Origin: Streptomyces himastatinicus ATCC 53653
Lineage (GTDB): Bacteria; Actinomycetota; Actinomycetes; Streptomycetales; Streptomycetaceae
NCBI RefSeq assembly: GCF_000158915.1
Contig: NZ_GG657754.1
Location: forward strand, 7,744,445 to 7,796,304
Length of the DNA: 51,860 nucleotides
Direction of reading: 5' to 3'
Positions 1 through 8,122 of the stretch are shown here, one piece after another (position 1 is the stretch's first letter; each line of letters starts with the position of its first letter). Position numbers and translations under genes: made by a program. Under the pieces are notes generated by a model that saw only the letters and a program-made list of their open reading frames with translations, did no database searches and was not told the DNA's origin.

Positions 1-22
1 CTCCGGCGCTTGTGCTCCCCGG

Positions 23-1492
23 CTACTTCTTCTGAGCCGGAACCTTGTCGCCCGTGGCCTTGTCCACGACCTCGCGGCCGTCCAGCGGCTTGTCGAGCGT
101 GACCTTCTTCGTCATCTCCTTGGCCATCAGGATGCACGCCTGGCCCGGCTTCTTCGGCTTGCTCTTGATCTCGACCGTGACCTTCTTGGACGTCTCGTCG
201 GCGGAGACCGAGTAGGTGTCGCAGACGCCGCCCCAGAAGCGCAGCGTCAGGGTCTTCCCGTCCGCGCTGTACGAGGTGATGTCGTCGGCCTTGGAGCCGC
301 GGCCCGGCGTGCCCGGCTCACTGTGCTTCTTGCCCTGGCCCGGGGCCTTGCTGCGGGTCTCCGCCTTCTTCTTGATGAACTCCGGCTTCACGGCCGGGTA
401 GGGGAGGGTCGCCGAGACGCCGTTGGCCCCGGTCGGCTCGGTCTTGAAGATCCACGACGGCACCAGGGCCCGCTGTCCGGCCACGGAGTGTGCGGCCAGC
501 CCGAAGGTCACCGACTTCACGGTCACCTTCCCGGACCCGGCTCCGCCGCTCTTGGGGGCCGTGGCGTTGAGCTTCTTCAGCGCCTGCTCCGCGCTGATCA
601 GCGGATAGCTGTCGTCCTCCTCGGGCGTCGACAGCGCGCCGTTCCCGCCGGTCAGCTCACCGTCCGCGGACACCTGGAGGCTGGTCGTCCAGCCCTGGGT
701 GGGCAGCTTGTCCAGCACCGGGTCCGCGTTCACCATGCGCACGGCGCCGTAGCGGCCGCTCGCGTCGAGCTTCGCGTTCGTCAGCCCGAGCGCCTTGAGC
801 ACCGGCTCGGCCGTGCGCTCGGCCTTCTCCTCGGAGACGGCCTTGTCGTCACCGCCGCTCTTGTCGGTGCCGCTCTTCTTGTCGCCCTCGCGGTAGGTCG
901 GGCAGGACGTACTGTCGGCCTTCGGCCCCGCGCCCGGCGGGTGCACACAGGTGTCGCCGCCCGGCGTCCCGAAGCGGGAGTACGACCAGCTGCCCGGGCC
1001 CTTCTGGCTCACCCGCAGCACCGGCCCCTGGCCGTCCTTGGTGCCCCCGACCTTCCAGTTGCCGTGGTCGGCCCGGGGGCTGCCGGAGACGTCCAGCGCC
1101 TTCGCCAGCCTCGCCACCTCGGCCTTGGTGACCTTGGCGTCGGTGCGGTAGACGGGCGCCTCGTCGGGCCCGTCCGGCAGCTTTCCGTCGACCTCGTAGC
1201 GGCCGCTGCCGTTCGGATCGGGCTCGCCGACCGCGATCCCCTCGTGTCCGTCGTTCCCCGCCGGGGCGGCGTACGCGTCCAGTGCGAGGGGCTGGGGGGA
1301 TCCGTCGCGGCCCGCCGAGCCCGCGCCCTGGGAGCCGCCGCCATTGGCAGCGGTCGAGGCCCAGTAGGCGCCGCCGCCACCGGCGACCAGCACCGCTGCC
1401 GCCACCGATACGACGGCCAGCCGGGAACGCCGACGCGGCTGCGGATGGTCGTCGTCGGGGGTCTGCGGGGTGTCGGTCTCCTCGGTGCTCAC
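23..1492 (-). CDS. Membrane-anchored extracytoplasmic protein of unknown function
   Basis: A 489-residue protein that I do not recognise. It has a short acidic cytoplasmic N-terminus, an Arg stretch (residues 20-24), one membrane helix at about 25-46, then a long Gly/Ser/Lys-rich exported part, so the topology is N-in, C-out. The exported part has a low-complexity Lys/Asp linker near 200-225 and Lys-rich segments near the C-terminus. The GTG start is supported by AAGGAG seven bases upstream. No catalytic motif is visible. It reads away from adoK, followed by nothing visible in this window. A role in the cell envelope is only inferred from topology. Confidence 0.85.
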   Translation of the reverse strand: MSTEETDTPQTPDDDHPQPRRRSRLAVVSVAAAVLVAGGGGAYWASTAANGGGSQGAGSAGRDGSPQPLALDAYAAPAGNDGHEGIAVGEPDPNGSGRYEVDGKLPDGPDEAPVYRTDAKVTKAEVARLAKALDVSGSPRADHGNWKVGGTKDGQGPVLRVSQKGPGSWSYSRFGTPGGDTCVHPPGAGPKADSTSCPTYREGDKKSGTDKSGGDDKAVSEEKAERTAEPVLKALGLTNAKLDASGRYGAVRMVNADPVLDKLPTQGWTTSLQVSADGELTGGNGALSTPEEDDSYPLISAEQALKKLNATAPKSGGAGSGKVTVKSVTFGLAAHSVAGQRALVPSWIFKTEPTGANGVSATLPYPAVKPEFIKKKAETRSKAPGQGKKHSEPGTPGRGSKADDITSYSADGKTLTLRFWGGVCDTYSVSADETSKKVTVEIKSKPKKPGQACILMAKEMTKKVTLDKPLDGREVVDKATGDKVPAQKK

Positions 1493-1631
1493 CGTTTCTC
1501 TCCTTCGGCTCCGCTCACGTTGTCCGGCCTACTGCCCTCGCGAGGGGGTTGCCGGTGAGACGGGGGGAAGGGGCGGCTGGTTCCTTCCCCTGGTTCCGAA
1601 GCTTTTCGGCCGCGGTGCCCAGCCGCCGTCC

Positions 1632-1856
1632 TCAGTCGCCGTAGTCGGACATGCCGCCGACCAGATCGGCGGACGCGGTGGGAACCGTGATGCCGCGGAT
1701 GCGCGACGGGGACACGGGCGCGGCGGGAGGCGCTACGGTGACCACCGGGACCGACCAGTGCGGCGCCATCCGCGCGCCGTAGCCGCGCAGTTCGGCCAGG
1801 GCCTCGGGCTCTATCGCCCCGGCGGCGTCCTGGGCGGGGGTGACGTGCTGCGACAT
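1632..1856 (-). CDS. Small conserved hypothetical protein
   Basis: A 74-residue reading frame whose ATG is preceded by GGGAGG with six bases of spacing, a strong Shine-Dalgarno match that picks this start inside a much longer open antisense frame. The product is Pro/Ala/Val-rich (a PVVTVAPPAAPVSPSR stretch in the middle) and has no membrane segment or recognisable domain. It lies divergent from the adenosine kinase gene and upstream of the membrane-anchored protein on the same strand. Function unknown. The call rests on the ribosome binding site and codon usage. Confidence 0.65.
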   Translation of the reverse strand: MSQHVTPAQDAAGAIEPEALAELRGYGARMAPHWSVPVVTVAPPAAPVSPSRIRGITVPTASADLVGGMSDYGD

Positions 1857-1920
1857 GCGGCCTCCCGATCCGAGGGGCCCGTACGGGCACGAGCCCCGCC
1901 ATCTCTGCACCGTATGCCCT

Positions 1921-1933
1921 ACTACCGGGTAGT
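1921..1933. promoter_or_regulatory. Short palindrome in the adoK divergent promoter region
   Basis: ACTACCGGGTAGT is a perfect 13-bp inverted repeat (arms ACTAC/GTAGT) in the 159-bp space between the small hypothetical gene and adoK. A TAGCGT -10-like box follows at 1966-1971. It could be an operator, but no regulator is implied by the sequence alone. Confidence 0.3.
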
Positions 1934-2015
1934 TCCTCCCGTTCGTAAGCGGCCCGGGAAGCCGATAGCGTGAAGCGTCCGATTTCGCCGCCGCCCCGAA
2001 ACAGGAGCAGCTCTC

Positions 2016-2990
2016 GTGCGTATCGCCGTCACCGGCTCCATTGCCACCGACCACCTGATGACCTTCCCCGGCCGCTTCGCCGATCAGCTGGTCGCCGACC
2101 AGTTGCACACGGTCTCCCTCTCCTTCCTGGTCGACACCCTCGAGGTCCGCCGGGGCGGAGTCGCCCCGAACATCTGCTTCGGCATGGGGGTGCTCGGGCT
2201 GAGCCCGATCCTGGTCGGCGCCGCCGGCGAGGACTTCGCCGAATACCGTGCCTGGCTGGACCGCCACGGGGTGGACACCCAGTCCGTCCGGATCTCCGGG
2301 ACGCGGCACACCGCCCGCTTCGTCTGCACCACGGACGAGGACCACAACCAGATCGCGTCCTTCTACACCGGCGCGATGAGCGAGGCCCGCCAGATCGAGC
2401 TCCAGCCGATCGCGGACCGGGCCGGTGGCCTCGACCTGGTGCTCATCGGCGCCGACGACCCGGAGGCGATGGTCCGCCACACCGAGGAGTGCCGCTCGCG
2501 CGGCATCCCGTTCGCCGCCGACCCCTCGCAGCAGCTCGCCCGCATGGACGGCGAGGACATCCGGGTGCTGGTGGGCGGTGCGCAGTACCTCTTCACCAAT
2601 GAGTACGAGGCCGCGCTGATCGAGACCAAGACCGGCTGGACCTCGGAGCAGATCCTCTCCAAGGTCGGCACCCGCATCACCACGCTGGGCGCCCAGGGCG
2701 TCCGGATCGAGCGCGAGGGCGAGGAGCCGATCGTCGTCGGCTGTGCCGAGGAGGAGCAGAAGGCCGACCCGACGGGCGTCGGCGACGCCTTCCGCGCGGG
2801 CTTCCTCTCCGGCCTCTCCTGGAACCTCCCGCTGGAGCGCGCCGCCCAGGTGGGCTGCATGCTCGCGACGCTGGTCATCGAGACGGTCGGCACGCAGGAG
2901 TACGAGCTGCGCCGCGGTCACTTCATGGAGCGCTTCGCCAAGGCTTACGGCCACGAGGCGGCGGCCGAGATCGGCGACCACCTGGTCTGA
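2016..2990 (+). CDS. adoK: Adenosine kinase, PfkB family
   Basis: Phosphorylates adenosine to AMP in purine salvage. The 324-residue protein opens with the PfkB signature MRIAVTGSIATDH and carries DPTGVGDAF at 251-259. Asp257 is the expected catalytic base, and the GVGD stretch forms the anion hole. It resembles the bacterial adenosine kinase of Mycobacterium (Rv2202c) along its whole length as I recall that sequence, including the SQQLAR and LFTNEYE segments, rather than ribokinases. GTG start with AGGAG nine bases upstream. As in Mycobacterium it lies next to the ctaC locus. It is convergent with the sulfurtransferase gene and separated from it by a strong hairpin. Confidence 0.88.
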   Translation: MRIAVTGSIATDHLMTFPGRFADQLVADQLHTVSLSFLVDTLEVRRGGVAPNICFGMGVLGLSPILVGAAGEDFAEYRAWLDRHGVDTQSVRISGTRHTARFVCTTDEDHNQIASFYTGAMSEARQIELQPIADRAGGLDLVLIGADDPEAMVRHTEECRSRGIPFAADPSQQLARMDGEDIRVLVGGAQYLFTNEYEAALIETKTGWTSEQILSKVGTRITTLGAQGVRIEREGEEPIVVGCAEEEQKADPTGVGDAFRAGFLSGLSWNLPLERAAQVGCMLATLVIETVGTQEYELRRGHFMERFAKAYGHEAAAEIGDHLV

Positions 2991-3007
2991 CGGCAGGGCA
3001 CGGCACG

Positions 3008-3049
3008 CGGCGGCGGGGCCGGGGGAACGTTCCTCCGGCCCCGCCGCCG
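3008..3049. terminator. Bidirectional hairpin between convergent genes
   Basis: A near-perfect 42-bp palindrome with outer arms CGGCGGCGGGGCCGG and CCGGCCCCGCCGCCG around a self-complementary GGAACGTTCC centre. It sits just after the adoK stop and before the 3' end of the convergent cysteine desulfurase gene, so it can serve both. Confidence 0.8.
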
Positions 3050-3055
3050 TATCCG

Positions 3056-3101
3056 TTTCAGGCCCGGCGGCTTCCCGGCCGGCGGTTTCAGGCCCGGCGG
3101 C
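3056..3101. repeat. 16-bp direct repeat overlapping a stop codon
   Basis: TTTCAGGCCCGGCGGC occurs at 3056-3071 and again at 3086-3101. The second copy covers the stop codon and last codons of the cysteine desulfurase gene, so the first is probably a small duplication of its 3' end. Confidence 0.6.
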
Positions 3102-4488
3102 GCACCCGGTACGCCGTGCCGCGCTCGGCGGGGCGCTCACCCTCGTACGTCTGCCCCCGCATCTCGCACCACGCCGGGATGTCCAGCCGGGCCGCCTCGT
3201 CGTCGGACAGCACGGTCACCACCTCGCCCACCGGTACGTCGCCGATGACCTTGGCCAGTTCGATCACCGGGATCGGGCACCGCTTGCCCAGCGAATCGAC
3301 CACCAGACCGGACGTCTCAGCAGCGGCCTCCGCGGCAGCGGCGGCCACCGCCTCCGGGGCGCCCAGCCGCTCGCGTACCCCGGCCACCACGCCCGGCAGC
3401 ACCTCCAGGAACCGTTCCACGTCCGTCCCCGCGGTCCCACGCGGGAGCGAGACGCGGATGTTGCCCTCGGACAGCACCCCCATGGCCCGCAGCACATGGC
3501 TGGGGACCAGCGTGCTCGACGTGCACGACGACCCGGACGAGACGGAGAACTCCGCCCGGTCCAGCTCGTGCAGCAGCGCCTCTCCGTCGACATAGAGACA
3601 CGAGAAGGTGACCAGATGCGGCAGCCGCCGCTCCGGATCGCCGGCCACCTCTACGTCCGGCACCAGCTCCGGCACCCGGGCCCGGATGCGGTCCACAAGA
3701 CCCCGCAGCCGCTCCGCTTCCTCCGCGGCCTCGGCCCGTACGGCGCGCAGCGAGGCGGCGGCCGCGACGATGGCCGGAAGGTTCTCGAACCCCGGGGCGC
3801 GGCCCGACTCCCGCTCGTCCACCGGGGCGGGGCGGAACCGCGTCCCCTTGCGCACCGCGAGAAGCCCGACCCCGGCCGGGCCGCCCCACTTGTGGGCGCT
3901 CGCGGTCAGCAGCGACCACCGGCCCTCCACCGGGCCCCAGCCCAGCGACTGGGCCGCGTCCACCAGCAGCGGCACGCCGTCCGCCGCGCACGCCTCCGCC
4001 GCCTCGGCCACCGGCTGCACCGTGCCGACCTCATGGTTGGCGGACTGGAGGCAGGCCAGCGCGATGTCCTCGGGCGCCTCGCGCAGGGCCGCCGCGTACG
4101 CCTCGGGCGCGACCCGTCCCGTACGGTCCACCGGGACCTCGGCGACCGTGCCGCCGGACGCCTCGTGCGCCGCCGCGGCCTGGAACACCGCGGAGTGCTC
4201 CACGGCGGAGACGATCAGCCGCCGCCCGGCCCGCCGGCGCCCGGCGAGCGCCCCGGCGATGCCGTCGTGCAGGGCGCGGGTCCCCGAAGGGGTGAAGGCC
4301 AGCTCGTCCGGGCGGCATCCCACGGACTCGGCGGCCGTCTCCCGCGCGGCGTCCAGCAGCAGCCGGGCGCGCCGCCCCTCGCGGTAGAGCCGGGCCGGAT
4401 CGGCCCACCCCTCGTCGAGGGCGGCGAGCAGCGCCTGCCGGGCCACGGGGTGCAGAGGTGCGGACGAGGCCGCGTCGAAATAGGGCAC
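3088..4488 (-). CDS. Cysteine desulfurase fused to a TusA-like sulfur carrier domain
   Basis: PLP-dependent class V aminotransferase that should release sulfur from cysteine, fused to its own sulfur acceptor. In the 466-residue form the PLP lysine is K200 (ASAHKWGG), with VDAAQ at 176-180 holding the PLP aspartate. The persulfide cysteine is C322 in SGSSCTSS. Residues about 394-466 form a TusA/SirA domain with the CPIP motif at 404-407 (C404 acceptor). The GTG start is chosen because homology begins at VPYFDAASS and a TAGCGT box lies seven bases before it, which suggests a leaderless transcript. Upstream in-frame codons look unrelated. Divergent from ctaC. The fusion suggests direct hand-off of sulfur, for example to Fe-S or thio-modification pathways. 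The recipient is unknown. Confidence 0.85.
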   Translation of the reverse strand: MPYFDAASSAPLHPVARQALLAALDEGWADPARLYREGRRARLLLDAARETAAESVGCRPDELAFTPSGTRALHDGIAGALAGRRRAGRRLIVSAVEHSAVFQAAAAHEASGGTVAEVPVDRTGRVAPEAYAAALREAPEDIALACLQSANHEVGTVQPVAEAAEACAADGVPLLVDAAQSLGWGPVEGRWSLLTASAHKWGGPAGVGLLAVRKGTRFRPAPVDERESGRAPGFENLPAIVAAAASLRAVRAEAAEEAERLRGLVDRIRARVPELVPDVEVAGDPERRLPHLVTFSCLYVDGEALLHELDRAEFSVSSGSSCTSSTLVPSHVLRAMGVLSEGNIRVSLPRGTAGTDVERFLEVLPGVVAGVRERLGAPEAVAAAAAEAAAETSGLVVDSLGKRCPIPVIELAKVIGDVPVGEVVTVLSDDEAARLDIPAWCEMRGQTYEGERPAERGTAYRVRRRA

Positions 4489-4916
4489 GTAAAGAACGCT
4501 AGCCGCTGTGCCCGGCGCACGGCTCACGACAAAAACCCGGCGCCCGGCGCATGACAAAAACGCGCATGTGCCACGCACGGGCGTACGGCGTGCCGACGCG
4601 CGGCATCACACGAACGGGGCGCTGCCCGCACCACCTGTACCCCGGCCGTTCCCCGGCCACACCCCGTGCCGCCCGCGGTCCCGGAAAACGCTGGCGGAGC
4701 AGGTCATTCCGTTGGGATTCCCCGGTGTTCCAGGGGTGATGCCATCCCTTCGGGGAGGGGTCCGGCGCGTTGGGCACCCTCCCCGCGCAGCGCCAAATGG
4801 CGTCCAGTAGGGTTTGGTCCGCATAAACATCCAAACCCCTGCCCGCACCGGGCCGGCGACCGACCAGATGACGGCCGCGGCCGACCGCGCGGGCGAGACT
4901 CTCGGGAAGGCGCTAC
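4489..4916. other. Intergenic divergent promoter region of desulfurase gene and ctaC
   Basis: 428 bp without a convincing gene. Near the desulfurase end, GACAAAAAC occurs twice (about 4528 and 4552), each preceded by a CGGCGCA-like string. The middle is plain GC-rich DNA. The ctaC end carries an 8-bp inverted repeat described separately and a GGGAAGG ribosome binding site. Short open frames here lack ribosome binding sites and coding character. Confidence 0.6.
4810..4838 (+). promoter_or_regulatory. Inverted repeat upstream of ctaC
   Basis: GGGTTTGG at 4810-4817 and CCAAACCC at 4831-4838 are perfect 8-bp arms around a 13-base spacer, about 80 bp before the ctaC start. The left arm overlaps a TAGGGT -10-like box at 4808-4813, so the element could be an operator or a hairpin in the 5' leader. 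It does not match the Rex consensus. Confidence 0.45.
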
Positions 4917-5879
4917 GTGAGTCCCAACGGCTCCGACCGCTCGTCGCGGCGCCCGGTGCGGCGGAAGCTGCTGCAGGCGCTGTCCGCGGGCTTGGTCCTG
5001 GCGACCGCCACCGGTTGCACATCCAAGGACTTCCCCCGCCTCGGATTGCCCACCCCGGCTACAGAGGAGGCGCCGCGGATCCTCTCCCTGTGGCAGGGCT
5101 CGTGGGCAGCAGCGCTCGCCGTGGGCGTGCTGGTCTGGGGCCTGATCCTGTGGTCGGTCGTCCTCCACCGCAGGGCCAGGACCAGGATCGAGGTCCCGGT
5201 ACAGGTCCGGTACAACATGCCCCTCGAGGCACTGTTCACCGTGGTCCCGATCATCATCGTCTCGGTGCTGTTCTACTTCACCGCGCGCGATGAGAACGCC
5301 CTCCTCAAGACCTCCAAGAAGCCCGACCACGTAGTCAACGTCGTTGGCTACCAGTGGAGCTGGGGCTTCAACTACATGGAGAACGTCGACGGGAACGCGG
5401 CCAGCCCCAAGGCCACCCCGAAGGAGGTGTCGTCCATCCCCGACAAGATGCTCGACACCGCCCCCAAGGGTGCCGAGGGCGTCTACGACACCGGCACCCC
5501 CGGCGAGCGGAATCCGCAGAACGGCAACCCGGGTCCGACCCTGTGGCTGCCCAAGGGTGAGTCGGTCGAGTTCATCCTGACCTCCCGCGATGTCATCCAC
5601 TCGTTCTGGGTGGTCCCCTTCCTGATGAAGATGGACGTCATCCCGGGCCACGCCAACCGGTTCGAGGTCACCCCGAACCGCGAGGGCACCTTCAAGGGCA
5701 AGTGCGCCGAGCTGTGCGGTGTCGACCACTCCCGCATGCTCTTCAACGTCAAGGTCGTTTCCCCGGAGCGCTACCAGCAGCACCTGAAGGACCTGGCGAA
5801 GAAGGGCCAGACGGGATACATCCCGGCGGGCATTGCGCAGACGGACCCCGCCAAGAACGCGGAGACCAAGACACAGTGA
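4917..5879 (+). CDS. ctaC: Cytochrome c oxidase subunit II, lipoprotein
   Basis: Carries the CuA centre that receives electrons from the diheme cytochrome QcrC and passes them to subunit I. The 320-residue product has a lipoprotein signal with lipobox cysteine C34 (ATATGC), and membrane helices at about 62-83 and 105-122. The CuA ligands are H228, C263, E265, C267, H271 and M274 (CAELCGVDHSRM). GTG start with GGGAAGG eight bases upstream. An extra loop at 155-205 between the helices and the CuA domain is typical of actinobacterial forms. The stop overlaps the ctaD start (GTGA), so translation is coupled. Confidence 0.96.
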   Translation: MSPNGSDRSSRRPVRRKLLQALSAGLVLATATGCTSKDFPRLGLPTPATEEAPRILSLWQGSWAAALAVGVLVWGLILWSVVLHRRARTRIEVPVQVRYNMPLEALFTVVPIIIVSVLFYFTARDENALLKTSKKPDHVVNVVGYQWSWGFNYMENVDGNAASPKATPKEVSSIPDKMLDTAPKGAEGVYDTGTPGERNPQNGNPGPTLWLPKGESVEFILTSRDVIHSFWVVPFLMKMDVIPGHANRFEVTPNREGTFKGKCAELCGVDHSRMLFNVKVVSPERYQQHLKDLAKKGQTGYIPAGIAQTDPAKNAETKTQ

Positions 5880-7615
5880 GCATCCTCAACGAACCCCAGG
5901 GTGCCGACGCAACCGCCTCGTACGAGGATGAGTTGCCGGTGCGCCGCAAGCAGCCCGGCAATGTCGTCGTCAAGTGGCTGACCACCACGGACCACAAGAC
6001 GATCGGCACGCTCTACCTGGTCACGTCGTTCGCGTTCTTCTGCATCGGCGGCGTGATGGCGCTCTTCATGCGCGCCGAGCTGGCCCGCCCGGGCACGCAG
6101 ATCATGTCGAACGAGCAGTTCAACCAGGCGTTCACCATGCATGGCACGATCATGCTGCTGATGTTCGCCACCCCGCTGTTCGCGGGCTTCACGAACTGGA
6201 TCATGCCGCTCCAGATCGGCGCGCCAGATGTGGCGTTCCCGCGGCTGAACATGTTCGCGTACTGGCTGTACCTCTTCGGCTCGCTCATCGCGGTGGGCGG
6301 CTTCCTGACCCCGCAGGGCGCGGCCGACTTCGGCTGGTTCGCGTACTCGCCGCTGTCGGACGCGGTCCGCTCGCCGGGCGTCGGCGCCGACATGTGGATC
6401 ATGGGTCTGGCCTTCTCCGGCTTCGGCACGATCCTCGGTGCGGTCAACTTCATCACCACGATCATCTGCATGCGCGCTCCCGGCATGACGATGTTCCGCA
6501 TGCCGATCTTCACCTGGAACGTGCTGTTGACCGCCGTTCTGGTGCTGCTCGCCTTCCCGGTGCTGGCCGCCGCGCTGTTCGCCCTGGAGGCGGACCGAAA
6601 ATTCGGGGCGCATGTCTTCGACGCGGCCAATGGCGGGGCGTTGTTGTGGCAACACCTCTTCTGGTTCTTCGGACATCCAGAGGTGTACATCATCGCGCTG
6701 CCGTTCTTCGGAATCATTTCCGAGGTCATCCCGGTCTTCTCGCGCAAGCCGATGTTCGGTTACTTCACCCTGGTCGCCGCGACGATCTCCATCGCGGGTC
6801 TGTCCGTGACCGTGTGGGCGCACCACATGTACGTCACCGGCGGGGTGCTACTGCCGTTCTTCTCCTTCATGACGTTCCTGATCGCGGTCCCGACCGGTAT
6901 CAAGTTCTTCAACTGGATCGGCACGATGTGGAAGGGCTCGCTGAGCTTCGAGACCCCGATGCTCTGGGCGATCGGCTTCCTCATCACCTTCACCTTCGGT
7001 GGTCTCACCGGCGTCATCCTGGCGTCGCCGCCGATGGACTTCCACGTCTCCGACTCGTACTTCGTGGTGGCCCACTTCCACTACGTGGTCTTCGGCACCG
7101 TGGTCTTCGCGATGTTCTCCGGCTTCCACTTCTGGTGGCCGAAGATGACCGGCAAGATGCTGGACGAGAAGCTCGGCAAGATCACCTTCTGGACGCTGTT
7201 CATCGGCTTCCACGGCACCTTCCTGGTGCAGCACTGGCTGGGCGCCGAGGGCATGCCGCGCCGGTACGCCGACTACCTGGCGGCCGACGGCTTCACCGCG
7301 CTGAACACGATCTCCACGATCAGCTCGTTCCTGCTCGGCCTGTCGATACTGCCGTTCCTCTACAACGTGTGGAAGACGGCCAAGTACGGCAAGAAGGTCG
7401 AGGTCGACGACCCGTGGGGCTACGGCCGCTCGCTGGAGTGGGCGACCTCCTGCCCGCCGCCTCGGCACAACTTCCTCACCCTGCCGCGGATCCGTTCCGA
7501 ATCCCCGGCATTCGACCTGCACCACCCCGAGATCGCGGCGCTCGACCAGCTCGAGCACCAGGGTGCGGCCGACCAGGACAAGGCCCTCGCGGGTGGTAAG
7601 GAGGCCGACAAGTGA
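5876..7615 (+). CDS. ctaD: Cytochrome c oxidase subunit I
   Basis: Catalytic subunit of the aa3 oxidase: reduces O2 to water and pumps protons. 579 residues, the usual length, with 12 membrane helices. Ligands are visible: H89 and H402 for heme a, H400 for heme a3, and H267, H316, H317 for CuB, with Y271 of the GHPEVY motif cross-linked to H267 in the family. The GTG start is placed at the GTGA overlap with ctaC. The open frame extends further upstream, but that part lies inside ctaC and is not homologous. Its own stop overlaps ctaF the same way. Confidence 0.96.
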   Translation: MSILNEPQGADATASYEDELPVRRKQPGNVVVKWLTTTDHKTIGTLYLVTSFAFFCIGGVMALFMRAELARPGTQIMSNEQFNQAFTMHGTIMLLMFATPLFAGFTNWIMPLQIGAPDVAFPRLNMFAYWLYLFGSLIAVGGFLTPQGAADFGWFAYSPLSDAVRSPGVGADMWIMGLAFSGFGTILGAVNFITTIICMRAPGMTMFRMPIFTWNVLLTAVLVLLAFPVLAAALFALEADRKFGAHVFDAANGGALLWQHLFWFFGHPEVYIIALPFFGIISEVIPVFSRKPMFGYFTLVAATISIAGLSVTVWAHHMYVTGGVLLPFFSFMTFLIAVPTGIKFFNWIGTMWKGSLSFETPMLWAIGFLITFTFGGLTGVILASPPMDFHVSDSYFVVAHFHYVVFGTVVFAMFSGFHFWWPKMTGKMLDEKLGKITFWTLFIGFHGTFLVQHWLGAEGMPRRYADYLAADGFTALNTISTISSFLLGLSILPFLYNVWKTAKYGKKVEVDDPWGYGRSLEWATSCPPPRHNFLTLPRIRSESPAFDLHHPEIAALDQLEHQGAADQDKALAGGKEADK

Positions 7616-8010
7616 AGGTCCAAGGCCGGATGTTCATCTGGCTCGCCGTCTTCATCCTGCTGATGGCGGTCGTCTACGGCGTGTGGTCGAAGGAGCCCGC
7701 CGGTACCACGGCGCTGTTCCTCGCCTTCGGGCTGAGCATCATGATCGGGTTCTACCTGGCGTTCACCGCGCGCCGGGTGGATGTCGGAGCGCAGGACAAC
7801 AAGGACGCTGACGTCGCGGACGACGCCGGTGAGCTGGGCTTCTTCTCCCCGCACAGCTGGCAGCCGCTGTCCCTGGCCGTCGGTGGCGCCCTGGCCTTCA
7901 TGGGTGTCGTCTTCGGCTGGTGGCTGCTGTTCTTCTCCGCCCCGATCATCATGGTCGGCCTCTTCGGGTGGGTCTTCGAGTACTACCGCGGCGAGAACCA
8001 GAACCAGTAG
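7612..8010 (+). CDS. ctaF: Cytochrome c oxidase subunit IV (actinobacterial type)
   Basis: A 132-residue integral membrane subunit found in the actinobacterial bcc-aa3 supercomplex. Four hydrophobic helices can be seen (about 8-24, 30-50, 85-105 and 108-124), with a charged loop at 55-75 between the pairs. GTG start overlapping the ctaD stop by four bases, with GGAGG upstream. It is the last gene of the ctaCDF operon and is followed by a 16-bp terminator hairpin. It has no cofactor ligands and is thought to be structural. Confidence 0.93.
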   Translation: MKVQGRMFIWLAVFILLMAVVYGVWSKEPAGTTALFLAFGLSIMIGFYLAFTARRVDVGAQDNKDADVADDAGELGFFSPHSWQPLSLAVGGALAFMGVVFGWWLLFFSAPIIMVGLFGWVFEYYRGENQNQ

Positions 8011-8022
8011 CAAGCTCTCTCG

Positions 8023-8058
8023 GAGGGGCCCGGCACCGACCACGGTGCCGGGCCCCTC
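8023..8058 (+). terminator. Terminator of ctaCDF operon
   Basis: Perfect 16-bp stem (GAGGGGCCCGGCACCG at 8023-8038 with its complement at 8043-8058) and a four-base ACCA loop, 12 bases after the ctaF stop. There is no long T run, as is usual in Streptomyces. Confidence 0.9.
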
Positions 8059-8122
8059 TGCCGTGTCACCCTGCTGCCTCGCCCGGCGCGCCGTCCGTCG
8101 CGCGCGTCCATAGCGTGAGCGC

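Noticed and set aside
1921..1933. ACTACCGGGTAGT as a known regulator site
   Set aside because: The palindrome is real, but it matches no consensus I can name, so it is kept only as a low-confidence feature.
1632..3140. 502-codon open frame on the minus strand antisense to adoK
   Set aside because: It is the antisense shadow of the kinase gene. Only the last 74 codons, starting at an ATG with GGGAGG, look like a real gene.
4810..4838. Rex (redox) operator before ctaC
   Set aside because: The arms GGGTTTGG/CCAAACCC do not match TGTGAAC-GTTCACA.
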